From Talpa occidentalis (taxonomy: Eukaryota > Chordata > Mammalia > Eulipotyphla > Talpidae), in contig NW_023605194.1 in assembly GCF_014898055.3 (NCBI RefSeq), forward strand, positions 62,163,361 through 62,227,360: a DNA stretch of 64,000 nucleotides. Reading direction: 5' to 3'. This document shows, piece after piece, positions 1 through 12,679 of the stretch; position 1 is the first letter of the stretch; every line of letters starts with the position of its first letter. Under the pieces are notes generated by a model. The model saw only the letters and a program-made list of their open reading frames with translations, had not been told where the DNA came from and did not search any database. Position numbers and translations under genes: made by a program.

Positions 1-1427
1 GGATACCTTGTAATTCCGAAATTAAAAAATAGCATCTTTACAGGGAAGGAATCTGGCAGACATAACTTAAACAAATGCTTAAATTTAACTTCATGATAGT
101 GACGCAAATCATTCTGATACAAGGACACACTAACACTTCGGAAACATTTTTACCTAAAAAAAGCAAAGCTCACTATTTCCTGTATTTAATCTTCATAGTA
201 GTAACCACAGTTTTAATAACATAGCTGTGCAGATAATTATCTCTGCACCTCTCCGTCCCTTCTGCCCCTAGCAGACACAGGTTTTGTAAGATCAGATGTT
301 GTCTCTCGCTTTGCTCACCATAGTATCACTGGTTCCTAGTGCAAAGTGGAGGCTCAAGAAATAATGTTGCCTAAACCCATGAATGATTCCACTTATTTGG
401 AGATGCCCATATTGGCGGGAAGATGTATTTAGTCTCAGAACATATTGAAATTACAGCTGGATATCCTATGGGAATGGATGGAGGATATTTGAATACAGTG
501 CTAAAGCCCAGAGTCAGCCCTAGCTAAATTCATGAAAAAAAGAATGTCCTATGGAATAAAGGTATGATAAGAGAAAAGACAGAAAATTAATATTTGAGAA
601 GCCTGGTAAAGGTAGTGGGAGGAAAATGGAAGCACCTCTATGCCATAGAGGCCAAGGTGGTTTGTTCTGCAGTGGGGACTATTTAATAAGTCAAGGCCAG
701 GCATTTAGGGGATTATTTGTTTCTGTCTTTGAGCAGTTTTATCTGATGCAGTGAGCCTCAAATTTGAATGTGCACAAAGATCTCTTGGGTCGCTTGAGAG
801 GACGAGCTCCCTCTGGCATCCTTCCTAGATAATTTGATGAGTGGGGCCTGTGACAAGTACCCTGATCCTCCACCAAGTAATTACAGTGCAGGTAGGGCAG
901 GAACCATTATATCAAAGTATGGGGATGTCAGCTTCAGGGGGGCCTTGCTGAAGAATCAAGGGCTCATCAACCCCGTGCACATAAAGGGCAAAGGTATGCC
1001 ACCAGGGTTTGGAAAAGGAAAGGACTTTAATATGGAGCCAACTCAGCAGGAATTTCAGGACTCAGATCTGCCTCCCCAAAAGGCTAGGGGAATGGACTTA
1101 GACTACAGGTGGGGAACTCAAGAGGACAAGATTTGAATTTCCTTGGCTAGAGTATGGGCTGGAGCACAGGGATGGGCTTGGCAGAAGGTCTTTAGGTGAA
1201 GTGGTAAGGGGCACAGAGGAGTGTGGGGTTAACTGAAGATCACTGACAGAGGGGAGCTGTTGTCCATGTAGTAGCTGGTGACCAGATCCTTCTGGTATTG
1301 TTACAAAGGGGTAGCAAGTTACCTGACTTAACACCAGGCTGGAGAGCAAAAAGCAGTTAGATTTGGTTAACAGCTAAGCAATTGACAGAAAAAATGCAGA
1401 CCTATTTTCACAGTGGGGTTCCAGCTT

Positions 1428-1443
1428 ATTATTATTATTATTA

Positions 1444-1480
<37 letters not shown>

Positions 1481-1711
1481 GCATAGAACAACTGGGGTGC
1501 AGGCAGAGGTCCAAGGGTGAGAGGATTCACCAGAGACAGAGCGGGGAGCAGAGCAGACAGATCTACTGAAATACACTGCTGAGGGGAGCAGCGGGTGAGA
1601 CAGGAGAGGTCTACTGCCTGGCTGGGGATCAAATTCAGGCCATACATAGTCCAGGTGATAGCTTCAAGGTGACAACACTGAGACTTAACCCCTAGGCCAC
1701 CAGGGAGGCCC
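1428..1711 (-). mobile_element. tRNA-derived SINE, older subtype, with expanded (TTA)n tail
   Basis: It ends in the SINE head (CACCAGGGAGGCCC on +), and its tail is a long ATT/TTA microsatellite (1428-1480). Target duplication GGGTTCCAGCTT is seen at 1416-1427 and 1712-1723. Confidence 0.9.
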
Positions 1712-2297
1712 GGGTTCCAGCTTTTGATGGCCGATTTCAGAAACAAATAAAAATGGGGTGAGTGGTGAACTAACAGAACAGACCAACAACTAGCAGTGTG
1801 AGGAACTCTTCAAACAATTTTAAGTGGACTGTCAGAGAAAGTTAGAGATCAGTGAAGCTTAGTTTGCTTTTGTCCTCTACAATGAAGATATTGTATAGTA
1901 TGAAACCAAAAATGTGACTACAGCTGCCTACTGCAACAAGTAGAACAGTATATTCTTGTTGAGTTGGGGCGAGGGGAATTGGAAGAACTTGGTCAAAAGC
2001 TACAATTATAAGATGCATAATTACTGGGAATGTAATGGTCGTGATGACAATAGTTAACACTGTAGTACTAGGACATATAAAATACTGTTGAGAGTAGATT
2101 TGAGAGTTATATTACAAAAAGAAAAACATTTTTTTCCTTGTATATAATAGATGATGGATAATGATTGTGGTAATCATTTCACAATATATGTAAATCAAAC
2201 CACGATGTATACCTTGGACTTATATTGAAGTTATATAAGTTATATAAGTTATTCCCCAATAAAACTGCTTTTTTTTTTTTTTTTAATAAAAAGATGA

Positions 2298-2559
2298 GGG
2301 CTTCCCTGGTGGCACAATGGGTTAAGCACAACACTGTGCTACAGCCTCTGCAGCACAAGTTCAATCCCTGGCCGCCAGGGAGATACCCACATGGCACAGC
2401 AGACATCTCCTGTCTCGCCTGCTGCTCCCCTCAGCAGTGTATTTCATCAGTCAGCCTGTTCTGTTCCCCACTCTGCCTCTGGTGAATCCTCTCACCCTCC
2501 ACACCTCTGGCCTGTACCCCAGTTCTTGTATGCATAAATAAATAAATCTTTAAAAAATA
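2298..2559 (+). mobile_element. tRNA-derived SINE, older subtype
   Basis: The head is GGGCTTCCCTGGTGGCACAA and the tail AATAAATAAATCTTTAAAAA. A 13-bp duplication AATAAAAAGATGA flanks it at 2285-2297 and 2560-2572. Confidence 0.92.
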
Positions 2560-3235
2560 AATAAAAAGATGATTGCTATCATTGGGGCATATTGGAGAAG
2601 CAGCAGATTAGAAGTATTCTAGAATAGCTGTCTTTTGCTTTTGAATAGTAGTGCTGGACCAAATTCATCTTATTGAAGTACTAGTCTTAGGAAATTTATA
2701 AAAATTAAATAAATCTGATTAATAATGCTCAAGGAATGACCTCATCTGAGCTTCTGGCAACTGGCAGGCAAGAAAATGATGTTATTTTTAAAATTTATTT
2801 CTGACTCATTATGCTTCATTGGATTAGACATCTTCTGGATAATATTTTCTTAAAAGAAAATTGCAGTAAAAAAGCAACTATGCTAAAATATATATTAGAG
2901 TTTAATGACTTCTTTTTTGAAAGTATTATTTCTAGGAAATTTATGTATTTTAGTAGCAGAGGAGCAAACTTACTTACCTGTATGGGTTTATGGTGACAAA
3001 ATCATTGTGCAAACATGAATTTCTCCAGAACAGCTGAAATTCACTTTCCAAATGCTTTGTGATGCATATTAATTGAATCATCACATTAAGAAAAGACAGT
3101 AGAATAATAACAGTATATTTACGACTGAATGAGATGCCATTTGAACAGCACAATTTAAACCTTATATTAAAAACCAGCAAATATTTCGAATTAAACTGCC
3201 TGTAGAATAATTGCATTTGAAATTCATTTTTTAAA

Positions 3236-3425
3236 AAATTGTGTTTAATGAGATAATGTTGGTTTACAACCTTGCGTATGTTTTAGTGGTATAGGTATAG
3301 TATAGGAATAGGTATAGACCTACAGGTTCATACTTCTAAAAATATATGTTATCCCACCATGCCCACCATCAAAGTACCACTAATCCTTCATCAAATCCAT
3401 TGGCTTCCAGCCCCTCACCCTCCCC
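3236..3425 (-). mobile_element. L1 3' end fragment
   Basis: Antisense L1 3' UTR sequence (TAATGTTGGTTTACAACC and following), about 190 bp, severely 5'-truncated. Flanking duplication TTGCATTTGAAATTC at 3221-3235 and TTGCATTTGAATTTC at 3426-3440. Confidence 0.8.
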
Positions 3426-3734
3426 TTGCATTTGAATTTCTTTGCAATATTTTCCAGGTGGTCAGTCCACAGACATCAACTCATTCTGCAAAGGGAACAA
3501 GTGAGGGAAATGAATGGTCTTTATTTCTTTGCCACAGAGAATATTACAAATCAGATCTTTGTAATGCTGAACTGAAATTTCATTTCTGCAAGTCCAAGTT
3601 CCAAGGACTTGACCTTCCCCTGATTTCACCATTCGCTATTAAATGTTAATTCCAGTTTCACTGTGTGACTAATTATGAGCTCTGCAATCCTAGGCACCTA
3701 GTTTTGCATCCCTGTGCTGTCTTTTGCTCGTTAC

Positions 3735-4005
3735 CTATTCTTATGCTATGGTTTCCTCATCTGTAAAATGGAAATAATGGCATTCCTCATTTGTTGAGTG
3801 TTCACTGAGTCCAGGCATTGTGCAGTGTGTTTTATAGGCATTATCACCTCATCTGTTAATGACCCTTTTCAACAGTTATTATTATCAACCCCACTTTGTG
3901 GTTTGGGAAGCTGTGAGCCTGTAGTTAGTGGATGGTGGTGTCAGAATTTGAGCCAAGTGGTCTGACTCTGGAGCCTGCATATTTAATCACTAAGTTCAAA
4001 TGTTT
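3735..4005. repeat. MIR fragments in opposite orientation
   Basis: TTTCCTCATCTGTAAAATGG near 3755 is the + strand MIR core. From about 3790, TTGAGTGTTCACTGAG and onward is the reverse complement of another MIR. Confidence 0.65.
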
Positions 4006-4009
4006 CCTC

Positions 4010-5400
4010 TCTGACAAGGCTATTGTAAGAGTTGAGGGTGGTTGTAGTAATGCATCATTTCAATTAATGAGGGAAGGAAAGCTTTGTATTAATAGTAACT
4101 ATCATGATGACAGTTTTGGGCTTGGGGGGTTTTTTGGCATTAAAGGTGACAGATAGTTCTTAAAATACCTCACCTGCACAGAACTTTGCTCCCTCTTAAC
4201 TACAAGACAATAGAGAGGGGAAAAAAGATACTTTTTGAACCACCAAATTAAAAATAATGTAGCACATTCACTGTAATTAGCATACAATTTACTCACTGGA
4301 GGTCCCTTCAAATTGTGTCCAGCATATACTTTAATTTTACAAAAAATTCTACATTTTTCAGTGACCCAAATAGACTAAAAGGAGGGAAAGAGTAATGTCA
4401 AAGAATCTTAGTAAAGAAATTGCTTATTAAAAAGTTTCTAAATGAGAGTGAATTAGAAATGGACAATTGCTTTTGACAGGTACATTGAAATAAGATTGTA
4501 AATCATTAAAAAAAAAGAGTTAAATAATATTCGTATTTTATTCAAAGAAGAATGTAATCTTTTCTTAGAAATATCTGTTTCAAAATGGTTAAACCTCACA
4601 AAATTCTATTATTGTTATTACTATCATTATCATTTTAGCTTTACAGAATCACTACTTTGATCACTGGGTTTGTGCAGCTAACGATTTCCTTATATTATGA
4701 GAGGAACCCTGTATCCACAGGCACCATATTACCGAATGCTATGGGTGTGCTGAACAATGGACTTCTAGGTGACGTAGTAACAGTTTTCAGGAGAACGGTG
4801 CAGAATGAGTTAGGCATCTCCACGGTGATGTACAGGCCAGGCTCACTTCACCCTCTATGCTGCACCCTCCGCATGCTCTTCTGGCTCTTAAAATGGCCGC
4901 AGCATTTCAAGTCTTCCGTGAAGATGCGTGCCCCAATGACGAAAAGGCACACGTTCTCCAGAATGTCTTTTTGTAGTAGAGATAAAAATCTCCTGCAGAT
5001 TCTTTCTAAAAGATTTCACCCTTCTGGTCTCATTGTCCGAGATTTGGGCACTCGCCAACTAGTCAAGTGCTGAGTGGACCTGAGACTTGGAAAGTGAATG
5101 TCTCCAGTGAGACGGGGCCTGCTGCAAGGAAGAGGAGTGGTAGGGGCGTGCGTGACTATTGCGTAGACAGTCTGTTAAAAACTAATTGCAAAAAAGGAAG
5201 TAAACATCAGTCATCTCTGTTACCTACAGTAGAAGTCAGCATTTGAAGACCAAGGTAAATTAACTCTACTTCTATAACCAGTTGATATGAAAAGGAACTG
5301 AATTTCCTTGAGTTTCTTACTCCATGCCTGAACTGTAATTGTATATTAATTTCTTTAAGCTTCAACTGAGTTCATTTAGAAAAATGTTACCCTTTCCTTT
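4010..5400. other. Unassigned non-coding stretch
   Basis: No exon or recognised repeat is supported. The segment 4760-5100 is richer in GC than its surroundings and spans a 138-codon open frame with no recognisable domain; it may be an old transposon remnant. Confidence 0.4.
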
Positions 5401-5410
5401 CCCTACCCCC

Positions 5411-5442
5411 CATTTATTTATTTATTCATTTATTTATTTATC
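5411..5442. repeat. (TTTA)n simple repeat
   Basis: A short ATTT/TTTA tract with one TTCA interruption. No SINE body adjoins it. Confidence 0.85.
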
Positions 5443-6239
5443 TTTTTTGCTGGAATTTTTATTTTCTCCAAACTGGGGTAAATAGAGCAAACTCATTTAG
5501 GACCTTTAACATAAGGGTGTCTGTGGGTACAGTGCCTAGGTGTTTTTGCCTCAATGAAGGCACAGCCATTAAGTTGGAATGTTCTGACCATTTTGTACCT
5601 TAACCTGGAATGTTCTACATTTAAACCTATCTAGTTGTATGAGGCATTCCTGCACAACTGCACTAAGGACAGTGACCCCCATCAATGAGGCTGGTCAGGG
5701 GACACCTAGGCAGCCATTGGTATCATGGGTTGGTCTGCATCCAGGGATGGTCTGGGAAATCCACCCTCCTATTCCCCCTCTCCCCCAATTTTATAGAGGA
5801 AGACAAAATGCACAAAAATGGTTAATTAGATGCTGTAGCAATCCCAGCTCATAAGTGGTGGAAACTGGATTTTCCTTCAGATGTGTATGAGCTCAGAGCC
5901 TGAGCTGTTGGTACTAAGGGAGCCCACCCACTGCAATCTGGTGTCAAGGATACAAATTGTATTCATTATGAGAAATAATTATTTTATAGCCAAAAGTGCA
6001 ACTTGACTGCCCTCAGGGTAGCCTAGACTTACCTCAAAATAGTTTAAAACATGCATTGGAAATGGTGATTTAATTAATTTTTCCTGAAGCATTGCGTTTT
6101 TGCTGAGCAATCCAGTTTAAATCACAGTGGTCTATTTAACTTCTATCCATGTAGGGATAAGAGACAAGCACCTGACACCTAGTGGGTACTCACAAGTATA
6201 GAGGGGAAATGCAATAAATTCTGTTTTTAATATTCTGAT

Positions 6240-6905
6240 CAGTTTTTTTTAATTTAAAGTAACATTGGCTTATAACATTACGTAAGTTTCACATATCCAG
6301 CATTTTAAATCAACATCTGTATGTTATGTTCATCACCAAAAATTTAGTCCATTCATCACCATAAAATTAACCTCCTCTGTCAAGTTTCCCCATCCCCCTC
6401 CCCACTTCCATTCTGGTAACCACAGTTTTTTTCTTGTAGTCTAAGGCTATGTTTCTGGGCTTTTTGTTTGTTTGTTCATTTGTTTTGTTTCTACATCTAC
6501 CACATGTGAATGAAGTCATAGGATATTTGTCCTTCTCTAGCTGATTTATTTCACCAAGCATAGGTCCATTCATGTTGTTGCAAATGACAGGATTTCATCT
6601 TTTTGTAGCTGAGTAATATTCCATTATGCATATACCACATCTTCTTTATTCATATGTCAATGGCCCTGAGGTTGTTTCCAACTCTTGGTTATTGTGAATT
6701 AATCTGCGGTAAACATATGTGTGTAGAGATCTCTTTGAGTTAGTGTTTTCCTGTGGGTTTTTTTGTTTGTTTGGTTTTGGGTTTTTTGGGTGGGAAAAAA
6801 AGGGTAAATAGTATGGGATAACTGGATCATAGGGTACTTCTGTTTTTAATTTTTGAGGCATCACCTTATCAAGTTTCATTTTCATCTTATCAATGGTACA
6901 TGTCA
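6240..6905 (-). mobile_element. L1 3' UTR and ORF2 end fragment
   Basis: Antisense copy carrying typical L1 3'-end phrases such as GAGTAATATTCCATTATG and TTCATGTTGTTGCAAATG. It is non-coding and 5'-truncated. An internal (TTTG)n stretch lies at about 6460-6490. Confidence 0.8.
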
Positions 6906-7557
6906 TCTAGATTACAGCAGATTTCTAATTTACTGATATTCCAGATGAGTGAAATATCAAAGCAACCTTTTGGTTTGAATGTTTGAATGTTAAATCTTTC
7001 AAAATAGCCAGCAAGGTCATTTTTTCCCCCAGGACAGGTCCCACACTCTAAGTTAGACTCATAGATCCTTCCTCTGCCTCTGTTATTTAGGGTGTGGGAA
7101 TGACCCCGTATCTCCCTTTATCTAAATTAGATTAGGTCACTAAGGCTCACAGTCTAGGTTATGAAAATTTCTTTATTTATCTAATCCAGCTAAGTAAATT
7201 GCACCATGTTCTTCCTGGAAAACATGAACTCTGACCCAGTGGGGGAAAGAAGGACTGCTGGTTTGGCCAATCAGCAGTGAGTCTCCAGGAGGTGGTGTGA
7301 GGTGTGGGCCTTTTACCTGTGGGCGGTCTACACCTGCTTATCCAGTTCCTGTAGCAACTGGGTTGAAAGTGCCAGGGAGGAAGTGACAAATTTGGGTGTT
7401 GGCCTCTGGCTCTTCCCTGTATGCTTAGTCTCTAAGGAAGCTGCTCCCTGCCTCAAGTCTCTTCTCTATATGTGAAAAATATGGCTTTGTGTGTGAAAAT
7501 GGATCAGGGTTCTGGGCTTAGCCACACAAAATATATTTTTTAAAAGAAAGAAATGGA

Positions 7558-7827
7558 GGGCCTCCCCTGGTTGCGCAGCGGTTGTGAGCTGGGCTGCGAA
7601 GCTGCCTGCAGCCTCTGCAGCTCTGGTTCGCTCCCCAGCCACCAGCGAGGGTCCCACATGGTATGACAGACCTCTCCTGCTGCCCGCTGCTCCCCTCAGC
7701 AGTGTAGTTCGTCAGTCTGCCTGTTCTGTTCCCCGCTCTGGCTCTGGTGAATCCTCTCACCCTCCTGTGCTTCTGACTGTGCCCAGTGCCTGTATAAAAA
7801 AAGAAATCTTAAAAAAAAAAAAAAAAA
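7558..7827 (+). mobile_element. tRNA-derived SINE, younger subtype
   Basis: The head GGGCCTCCCCTGGTTGCGCA and the tail ending in a 17-A run are present. The tail AATAAA repeat is degenerate. No clear target duplication. Confidence 0.88.
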
Positions 7828-7999
7828 GGGAAATTAAGGGACTTAAGGTTAAAAATAAAAAATAAGCACTGTGCTATGTCAGATATTTTCTTCTGTTAAT
7901 TCTTAGCACTATTTGCTGCTGATTTTAAGTCAGAATTATAGCGCTGTTTTCACACATCTCTGGAGGGGTGGGGGTGAGACATCTAATTGGGTCCCCCAA

Positions 8000-9050
8000 A
8001 TAAAAAAAAAATTCACTATTTGGCTGTAAAATTGTGAGTATGTGGGGACAGTACATTTTTATAAACTCAGAGCTATGGAATGTCAGATTTGAAAAGAGTT
8101 CCTGCTCCCTGCCAGGTCCCTCAGGGGTGACACTTTATTTTTGCTACATGCCCCACTAGTGGGCACCACCTCATTAGTTCCTGGGGCTACCTGTTAGTTG
8201 AACCGCTGGGACAAGGCTTGCCTCCTTGTGCTCACAGTGAATGTGGTTTTGACACCTCTTCTTCGCTAAGCCCTTGTGTGCCAGAATTAACAGAAAGCAG
8301 ACACCGCCATACTCTTTAAAAGGTCTTTCAAAATGGAAAATGGTTGTGGCTTTGGAGGCTTTGGTGAGGAAAGAGGACTAGAGGTAAAGGCAAGAAGACA
8401 GTTTTCTCAAGCAAAATGAACTCTCAAGAGGTTTGTTATCACTGGGCAGATTTGCAATATTAGCAAATCACAGAATGTGAGCTTTGCTGGCGGTGGGGCT
8501 AGGCACAGGCAGGATCAAATCAAGCCTTCCTCATGAACGTTTTCAATTAGTTGTAAATCTCTCCGAAGCAATGAAGCGGAGCTCAGAGCCTGGTTGTGAA
8601 TGGGGAAGGAGAACACAGGGTCCAGTGAGGATGACTGGCGAGTAGATAATGGAGCCCAGATCCTCGCCCAGGCTGACTCTCAGAAAGCCTCTGTTTTGCA
8701 AAGGAAATTTCTATTTTCTTTGTTTGATATCGAGTACTAACTGCCTGCCTTTGGCTTTCTTCCTCCAAGTGTCTTGTTTCAGTTTATTTCTGGTCCTCCA
8801 ACTTGCAATGTTTATCTTATCTTTAGCACTTGAAGTCATCTTCAACCTGTCTTCCCACGATCATTGCTGAAGTGTGAAGAACTAGAAAAGGTCCTGCCAG
8901 CTGTCCTGTGCTGTTACTGTGACATGTATTCCTTCCTCCCTGAAGTACTGTTAGCTTACAATCATGACACGTTGGCCTTTCCTCCTGTGAGAAATGGAAA
9001 ACTCACATGAAAATGACCTTCATTTTCTCAGCAGAGACTAACTATTCTGT
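8000..9050. other. Unannotated stretch
   Basis: Unique-looking AT-rich sequence; no exon or confident repeat seen. Confidence 0.4.
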
Positions 9051-9059
9051 TGCGTGGCC

Positions 9060-9650
9060 CATTGCTGTCACCACCTCTCCTTACTGTCCAAGACACTGAC
9101 TCACCTCCCTTCACATTTATGTCACTCCTTTGCTCAACCTTCTAAATAGCTTTCATTTCACGCAGGGAAAAGCGGAAGTCTGTAAGGCTCCTTCCCTTCT
9201 TTGCCTCTCTGCCCACACCCTCTGCCATGCTGCCCTTGCCACTTCTTCTTGAACACACAACACAAACACAACTGCCACCATCTGCGCTAACTCTTTCCTA
9301 ATCCCTCACCTCTTTCAAGCCCTCAATTCATTTCAGGTTTCAAAGTAAGAAGGACCTTGAAAACTTCACTGAACACCATCATTTGCTGCCCAAACCGCCT
9401 CTTCCCCAGCACCCCTGTTTCCCTTATTTGGCCCTTTTTTCCAAGAGTGTATATTACCTTCTAATCTACTGTGCAATTTATTTCTTGAAAAGGTTTGTCA
9501 TTTTGGTGTCTGTCTCCACTAGAATGTAAACTTCAAAAGAACAAGGAGTCTTTGCCAATTTTGTTCACATTCCACATACTAGAGTCATGTCTGGCATACC
9601 CTAAGTGTTCAGCCCATGTTTGTTGAAGGAATCTATGACTGAATTAATGC
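9060..9650 (+). mobile_element. L2 LINE 3' end
   Basis: Contains the diagnostic L2 order: a pyrimidine-rich region, then GTCTCCACTAGAATGTAAAC, then CATGTCTGGCATACCCTAAG and TGTTTGTTGAAGGAAT. Ancient and diverged. Confidence 0.75.
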
Positions 9651-10168
9651 CTGGGACTGTGTTAGGAGAATTAAATGAACTACATGTTCATGTTCTTGAA
9701 GACTGATGCCTTTAGGGGGATATATTTTAATGCAGAGCTCAAGCTGCCTATTTACTAAACTTCCGTTAAAATATCTGGAAATGTGATGTGGTATATACTA
9801 TAGATTTTAAGATTTTAAGGGAATTGTATTCATTCAACAAATATATATTGAGACCACTCTCTGCCTGCCTGTGACTATGTAGGCCCCCCTTTTTTCCCCC
9901 TTTTCCTGATTAATCTGTGGTCCCTTTCAAATGCAGCTCTTTACCTATGCAAGCATTTCTTTTTTCTAATAAACTGTTAAAATGAAAAAAATATATATAT
10001 ACATTGAGTGAATAGACATTGAATGCCTAATATGCAGCAGGCACTGTTAAACAGGATAGAAGACAAATAACAAACAAAAGTTTCAGGTACTGGTCTCAGT
10101 AGTGCCAGATCCTTTTTTTGAAGAGAAGCAGAAACCTTGTTTTTTACAAAATGAAACCTTCCATTTTT

Positions 10169-10772
10169 TTTTTAAAGATTTATTTATTTATGCATACAAG
10201 AGCTGGGGTAAAGGCCAGAGATGCGGGAATGAATGGGGGGAGAGGAGGCGGTGAGAGGATCCATCAGAGACAGAGTGGGAAACAGAACAGGCAGACTGAC
10301 CGAAACACACTGCTGAGGGGAGCAGCAGGCAAGACAGGAGAGGTCTGCCTCACCATGTGGGTTTCTCCCTGGCCGGCCAGGGATTGAACTTGTGCTGCAG
10401 AGGCTTCGGATTGCTTCATAGTGCAGTGCTTGGGCCTCCCCTGGTGGCGCAGTGGTTGAGCGCTGGGTTGCGAAGCTGCCCACAGCCTCTGCAGTGCCGG
10501 TTCGATCCCCGGCCACCAGTGAGGGTCCCACATGGTGCGCAGACCTCTCCTGCCACGCCCTCTGCTCCCCTCAGCAGTGTATTTCATCGGTCTGCCTGTT
10601 CTGTTCCCTGCTCTGGCTCTGGTGAATTCTCTCACCCTCCTGCACTTCTGACTGTACCCAGTGCTTGTATAAATAAATAAATAAATCTTTAAAAACAAAA
10701 AATATAAATAAATAAATAAATAAATAAAAACCATAGTGCAGTGCTTAACCCCCTGTGCCACCAGGGAGGCCC
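10169..10772 (-). mobile_element. tRNA-derived SINE, older subtype, split by a younger SINE
   Basis: Two pieces, 10169-10431 and 10747-10772, form one element. Imperfect duplication near 10154 (AAACCTTCCATTTTT) and 10773 (AAACCTTTCAATTTTT). The younger copy at 10432-10731 interrupts it. Confidence 0.9.
10432..10731 (+). mobile_element. tRNA-derived SINE, younger subtype, nested
   Basis: Inserted in the opposite direction inside an older SINE. A perfect 15-bp duplication CATAGTGCAGTGCTT lies at 10417-10431 and 10732-10746. The tail is a long (AAAT)n. Confidence 0.95.
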
Positions 10773-11159
10773 AAACCTTTCAATTTTTAAATGTTACTAG
10801 CTAACTTAATTTTTTTTTTTTTACTTTAACAACCAAATTGAACATTTATGACAGCCAAATGTTGCCCTTGTGGTTATAGTTGATAATATCTGTTAGTTTG
10901 AAGGATTTTCTGGTACTCATTCTGAAGAAGACTGAAGCTTCTAGATGAGTAAGTGCAATCTCACAGGCCAGGTAGCATTGAAGTGAACTGTGGGGGTGGG
11001 GGAGGAGGAAGGAGAGTGTCCAGCACCTTCCTGTACAAGGGCAAAGGTTGTAGGCGGACTCGGGGAGTGCTGTGTGGGGCGGTGATAAAGGAGGTATATT
11101 TCCTTATCAGAACAGGCGGTGGCCTCTTCTGGGCTACACTACTGAACCATCCTTTTTAG

Positions 11160-11810
11160 GTTAAACTGACTGCATGTGTCAGGAAACAGGTTCAGTTGCT
11201 TCAACACAAACAAAATATTACCTTCCTCTTGTGGAAGAGAAGATAACAGTTTGTCTCTGTCATAATGGCCTGAGTATGAGTGAAGTTGGTTTTGGAGATG
11301 TTGGGTTCAGAGAGTGGGGTCCTTGGATTAACTCTGGGAAGTTTCACCAGCGCTCCCCTTTCAGTGGCATAGGTGAGTTTCCCAGGCAAGTTTCTCCATG
11401 AGACAAAGATGTGTTAGTTATATCCAAAAAGGGCAAGTTTATTATAAAAGGGAGGAAAGGGTAAAGAATGTTTGCACAGACACAAGCGGGCAGGAAGAGC
11501 TGCCCCCGAAAGGGACAGGTCTGTTACAAGAGAGTTCTGCATAGTCACAGGTGGGCATTTTTGGGAGGAGAGCTGCCTCTGCTGCTTTGCAAAGGGAGGA
11601 GGTCAGCAGAGGAAGCACTGGCATGGTCACAGGTCTCCCTTTGCTGCCCTGCAGAGGGAGAGCGTTGGCAACAAGGAGCACCTGCATAGTCACAGGTGGG
11701 CAGAAGGACTGTTGTCCCTTGCCAGTGCAGAGACTGCACTGAGATGGTCTTCTCTTAGTTCTCTTAGAGAGGGGCTCATTGTTTTGCAGAGTTGTTAACT
11801 TTCCTTAATT
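11160..11810 (-). mobile_element. Possible antisense solitary LTR with internal repeats
   Basis: On the - strand a TTTATAATAAAC block (11438-11443 holds AATAAA) looks like an LTR R-region polyadenylation signal. GCATAGTCACAGGTGGGCA-like units recur at 11474, 11539, 11621 and 11684. No terminal TG/CA or duplication was confirmed. Confidence 0.35.
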
Positions 11811-11812
11811 TT

Positions 11813-12109
11813 TTTTTTTAATAGAGGCATGTTTTATTTATTTATTTGTTTGTTTTGTTTATACATGCACTGGGTACAGTCAGAAGCGTGGGAGGGTGAG
11901 AGAATTCACCAGAGCCAGAGCAGGGAGCAGAGCAGGCAGAAGGACCGAAGTACACTGCTGAGGGGAGCAGCGGGCGGCAGGAGAGGTCTGTGCGCCATGT
12001 GGGACCCTCCTCTGGTGGCCGGGGAGCAGCCAGGGATCGAACCGGTGCTGCAGAGGCCGCGGGCAGCTTCGCAACCCAGCGCTCAACCGCTGCACCACCG
12101 GGGAGGCCC
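11813..12109 (-). mobile_element. tRNA-derived SINE, younger subtype, with extra 3' segment
   Basis: Between its (AAAT/AAAC)n tail and poly(A) lies ACATGCCTCTATT (reverse complement at about 11822-11834), also present in the copy at 40855. Near-identical flanks AACTTTCCTTAATTTT (11797-11812) and AACTTTTGTTAATTTT (12110-12125). Confidence 0.92.
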
Positions 12110-12679
12110 AACTTTTGTTAATTTTGAATAACTCTGCTGAATTTGAAAAGGACCAGAGATTCTCTAATGGTCCTCAACCTCCACATCCTCTTTCCTTTGG
12201 TCTGTGCCTCTCTCTATATAGCAGTGTGGTACTTGCTCTAGATGTTGGCATCTAAGGATTTTTCATTTCTATAGCTGGTTTAATGACCATGTTAATCACT
12301 TCTACCCCCACCTTCAGCTCCCAGCATTGTGGGAGCCAGGTTTCTGGTTCCGTGGTGCCTCCTGTCCAACTTTTCTACTCTTAAGCTCCATAAGCAAACT
12401 AGCATACTCCTTTTCTCTTCATGATTTGCCATGGCTCATCCTCTTTACTCAAGATGGCTCACTTGCACATCAGCATTCCAGCTGGCAGAAAGTAAAGAGC
12501 TGCATGTAGAGATCATGTCCCTTCCCTTCAAGGGCAGGATGTAGGCTTTGATGGCAGTCTCCTTGTTCACACCCCACAGCTAGAACTTGATGACAAGGAT
12601 ACATCTAACTACCCGGGAAGCCTGGAAAGAGTCAGTTTCCCAAGATGGCCATGTGTTAACCCAAACTTTTATTTCAATA

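Noticed and set aside
834..1136. 100-codon open frame on +
   Set aside because: No recognisable family and no supporting splice or promoter signals.
1..1415. STAMBPL1 first exon or promoter
   Set aside because: No CpG-rich segment or donor with supporting context; nothing recognisable, so the promoter is probably outside the window.
4657..5073. 138-codon open frame on +
   Set aside because: No domain, no splice context, low-complexity-free but unrecognisable sequence; better explained as chance or an old repeat.
10184..10761. Long open frames with [16 protein letters not shown] peptides, repeated in many places
   Set aside because: All are translations of the tRNA-derived SINE in various frames, so their recurrence is due to the repeat, not a protein family.
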